A stretch of DNA of 64,000 nucleotides, taken from contig OX336336.1 of assembly GCA_946902875.1 (NCBI GenBank), positions 28,289,558-28,353,557 of the forward strand. The letters run 5' to 3'. The notes below the pieces were generated by a model. The model saw only the letters and a program-made list of their open reading frames with translations, had not been told where the DNA came from and did no database searches. Below, piece after piece: positions 61,282 through 64,000 of this stretch. Source of the DNA: Nematopogon swammerdamellus (lineage: Eukaryota > Arthropoda > Insecta > Lepidoptera > Adelidae). Numbering within the stretch: the first letter of the stretch is position 1; the number at the start of each line of letters is the position of its first letter. A program made the position numbers and the translations under genes.

Positions 61282-61460
61282 AAATCATAGCAACAATTCA
61301 CAGAGCAAAAAGCGCGTGGCCGCTGAAAGCCGTTCCGTGAACGGATCGATAAATTACTTACTAATTCATCAACACTCACACGCACACACATCCGCTAGGG
61401 CGGGCGGTGAAGGCTGCGTAGGGCGGAATCGCAGAACAAAGAGATGGCTAGATATTCTGA

Positions 61461-61715
61461 CCTAGGTTCGGATTCCACGTAAAACTGTAGGTCCCTTCCC
61501 TTCTCACCTTACTAGGTGGTAGGGTTTATCCCGCCGGGTTTGGTACCACCGCACGGAATGAAACGTCGTCGGTCGAAACGGCTATGTAAATAGTTCGTGT
61601 TTTTCGACCAGTTGAGTGTAGCCGACATGACATGAAGTTCACCCGGTGTTATGGGCTGACATCACGGATGTAGTTGGTGATGTACCCATCAGTGTCAGTT
61701 TCCATTAAAAAAAAA
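61461..61715 (+). mobile_element. SINE family 1, truncated in the B box
   Basis: Starts in the B box (TAGGTTCGGATTCCACG). The body has the same GTCGTC doubling as the 60638 copy. A deletion removes the CGAAGGGAAGCACTG block, and it ends at GTGTCAGTTTCCATTAAA. The shared doubling puts these two copies in one subfamily. Confidence 0.85.
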
Positions 61716-61734
61716 CAGCGTTCGTCCTTTGAAA

Positions 61735-61832
61735 CGTTGTATCTTTTGAACCGTAATAGGTAGCCGGTTGAAATTTTCACAGAATATGTAGGTACTATTA
61801 TGGTGGATATACGAACAAAATAATAAAATCAT
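61735..61832 (+). repeat. Dispersed repeat D, core fragment
   Basis: TTTTGAACCGTAATAGGTAG, CCGGTTGAAATTTTCACAG and AATAATAAAATC only. Confidence 0.7.
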
Positions 61833-61839
61833 AATTGTA

Positions 61840-62262
61840 CCGTGTGGGGTCGGTACTTAAAAAGAATAGCCCCACTGCATCTCTCCCCGTCGCATGTCGT
61901 AAAAGTCGACTAAGAGATCGTCAGCCTCGTCAGCTCAGTGGTGCGGTCAGTTATTGGATGGGTGACCGCCCGACCGTTGGAGGCTGACCGTGGTTTGGAT
62001 TCCACGTTAAACTGTAGGTCCCTTCCCTTCTTACCTTACTGGGTGGTAGGGTTTATCCCGGCCGGGTTGGTACCACCGCACTGAGCGAAACGTCGGTCGA
62101 AACGGCTATGTAAATAGTTCGTGTTTTCCGTCCAGTTTAGTGTAGCCGGCGCGAAATGAAGGGAAGCACTGACATAGCACCTAGTTCACCCGGTGTTATG
62201 GGCTGACATCACGGATGTTGTAGGTGATGTAGCCAACCGTGTCAGTTTCCATAAAAAAAAAA
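61840..62262 (+). mobile_element. Two-headed SINE: head type 2 then chimeric tRNA head
   Basis: 61840-61919 is head type 2 (CCGTGTGGGGTCGGTAC, ATAGCCCCACTGCATCTC, TGTCGTAAAAGTCGACTAAG). It is followed at 61920 by the chimeric head (CAGCTCAGTGGTGCGG, 5S part reduced to GTCAGTTATTGGATGGGTG, B box GGTTTGGATTCC), then one body and one 3' end with poly-A. Confidence 0.85.
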
Positions 62263-62879
62263 TATATATATCAAAAGTAAACAAAAAATAATTATAATAA
62301 TAAGGAGGGTCAGCACACATGAAACGTGATTTTCCAACTTTCTTTGTCTTTGCTATAGTTTATCGTAAAAGCGGTAATACATAAGAGCGCGTCATACTCG
62401 CAACTGGCTGTTTTTTTTAAATGAATGGAGCGTATGTTGTTCTATATACGCTGTTTCAGAAGTGCGACACGTCAGTAAGTATCCTACCGTTAAGCTGTAC
62501 AGAATAAACGATTAATTTGAATGCGCAATGACACATCTGAAGCATGACCGCCTATCTGGCTATAATATCTCCGATCTCTGACCGGAACCGCAGGAACATC
62601 CTCGCGAGCTTCCGGGCCGAGGATGACATAATTGAATGAGCAGGGCGCAAGCTGGAAATAGGAGTTTTAATCGCTTTACGCAAGTTGAACTGGCGGTTTA
62701 ATGCTCTTGTTTGCTTCATTATCGCTTGGGTAGATCGGATGAGAGCTTAAGAAAATTGTTACAAAGTGCGAACATCATCGGAGCATCGAGATTGAAACGT
62801 ACCTGGGTTGGTTTTTGTTAGACTTGATAGGCCTATGAGGTGGGATGAAGAGATTTAGCAAACACCCGACTGTAAAAAA
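62263..62879. other. Unassigned interval
   Basis: Mostly unique-looking sequence with no long open frame. CATCCTCGCGAGCTTCCGG and CGAGGATGACATAATTG near 62598 are not recognised. Confidence 0.35.
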
Positions 62880-62932
62880 AAATCGGTCAAGTGCGGAGTT
62901 TTACTCGCGCACGGAGGGTTCCGTAGATCCAC
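62880..62932 (-). repeat. Dispersed repeat D, terminal fragment
   Basis: AATCGGTCAAGTGCGGAG, ACTCGCGCACGGAGG and GTTCCGTAG only; diverged. Confidence 0.6.
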
Positions 62933-63144
62933 TATAGGTACTACATATCACACGCTGTATTCCGACAATCGAGGTAAGCAGAGTAATCGGTGTTGTGCTA
63001 TAAGTACTCTTGTAAATTACAGCGCAACACCGACATCAATCAGCAAGTAAGGCCCGAAGACCCACCTGCTGCAGGGCTCGGTAGAACGATCATGCCAAGG
63101 TGAGAGGTGGCTAGCCTAGCCTGTCGCCCTTTAGCACGGCATCG

Positions 63145-63215
63145 TATCCTTATCCCTTAGTCGCCTTTTACGACATGCACAGGAAGAATGCAGTGAGGCT
63201 ATTATTTTAATTATA
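63145..63215 (-). mobile_element. SINE head type 2, solitary fragment
   Basis: TTATCCCTTAGTCGCCTTTT, ACGACATGCACAGG and GCAGTGAGGCTATTATTTTA read on the minus strand as the first 70 bases of head type 2. No body; flanks unassigned. Confidence 0.65.
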
Positions 63216-64000
63216 TTAGGCTTTTTGGTAAAAATTGTTTCATCGAGATTTAACGTCCGCCTTTATTAAATAAAAATAAAAGTACTGACTGCATGTAGGT
63301 AAATTTTAAACATTTCAATTTTAATGACATCAAAAGAAAAATCATTGCACTCCCTAGACCTAGACAGCGCTGTTGCCAAATCTCCCCATACTCACTGTCC
63401 AGCGAGTTATTATTACATTTAAAAATTTTTGTATGAAATAAAAAATACGGAATTTCGATTTGGGTGATAAGGATTTTTTTTATAGTACTTTCTATTCCTG
63501 AAGTTTCTCAAACCTATCCTGAAATACACCGTATACAGGCAGGGAACCACAACTTCAGATGGGCTTTGCGAATTGAGTGTGGCTTTGCGAATTGAGAATG
63601 ACAACATCGTAAGCTTTCATTCATCCCGCAGATGTTAAATCGAGCATCCTCCTTCAGATAACGAACGAGCAATTCTACGAAATGAGAATGGGGAATGAAT
63701 TCAGCAGCCGCCGGTTTCTTTGACAACTTGTCGCAGATTACGAAGCTAAAATTGGTAAATTAACGAACTGACGGGAAAGCTTCCGATCATACAAATTGGA
63801 GCCACTTATTAGAACTCGAGTATTAAAGATTATTTTTTTATTTTATTATATTTGGAAAATCAACAGTTTATAGTACATACATATAGTTGCCAGCGGTTTT
63901 TCACATAAATTACTAAACCAGTAAAAGATTTTCTCGTGTTTACATTAAAGACATTTACAAAAATTGTTGTACCACAGTGCCGTGAAACAAAGAAGTTAAT
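63216..64000. other. Unassigned terminal interval
   Basis: Minus-strand frames at 63419-63607 and 63514-63726 overlap with no recognised domain. TGGGCTTTGCGAATTGAG and GTGGCTTTGCGAATTGAG (63557, 63580) are a short 23-bp direct duplication. Nothing else is supported. Confidence 0.35.

Overview
The window is animal nuclear DNA that is poor in genes and full of repeats. It is most likely from a moth or butterfly (Lepidoptera). I base this on repeat families that I recognise from memory as typical of lepidopteran genomes: a SINE-like family with a head containing GTCGTAAAAGGCGACTAAGG, a GTCTGTCC-rich repeat with the core ACCGTAATAGGTAGCC, Helitron-like ends with a CCGCG hairpin before CTAG, and several degraded non-LTR retrotransposon tails. 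There is no bacterial gene organisation. Most long open frames lie in repeats or run antisense to them.

Three pieces look like host genes. A two-exon gene on the plus strand (38894-39154 joined to 40152-40676) encodes a secreted-looking protein with a very acidic Asp/Ser tail. A minus-strand exon (47996-48194) encodes transmembrane helix 5 of an aminergic G-protein-coupled receptor, most like the insect 5-HT2 type. A minus-strand exon (45350-45423) has the start of a THAP zinc finger and a strong splice donor. Their introns and flanks are packed with transposons.

Mobile elements dominate. There are about 25 copies or pieces of a SINE-like superfamily. In one form the head has tRNA-like A and B boxes flanking a segment that matches the internal promoter of 5S rRNA. 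A sister family has a Leu/Ser-tRNA-like head, and a third head type has no recognisable promoter. Autonomous-type relics are a Ty3/gypsy pol fragment (17670-19577, integrase triad intact), a deleted Tc1/mariner copy (20817-21375), an RTE-like LINE end (22300-22799), and at least four other LINE lineages known only from reverse transcriptase C-termini. DNA-transposon-like units include a 4.4-kb hAT-like unit (56188-60594), a 479-bp hAT-like MITE (51191-51669), a 1.9-kb terminal-inverted-repeat unit with many GAGGCG boxes (30184-32126), two MITEs at 10448-10743 and 11358-12058, and several Helitron-like units.

Region by region: 1-9500 holds a giant inverted repeat, SINEs and G-rich arrays. 9500-17600 holds MITEs, microsatellites and unassigned sequence. 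17600-23800 is a cluster of retrotransposon and mariner relics. 23800-37800 holds Helitron-like and foldback units with tandem arrays. 38400-48200 carries the host-gene pieces among LINEs and SINEs. 48200-56100 is a trinucleotide satellite plus SINE and LINE copies. 56188-60594 is the hAT-like unit with nested insertions. 60600-64000 holds more SINEs and a LINE relic, ending in unassigned sequence. Perfect or near-perfect hairpins occur throughout the window and are its most unusual structural trait.
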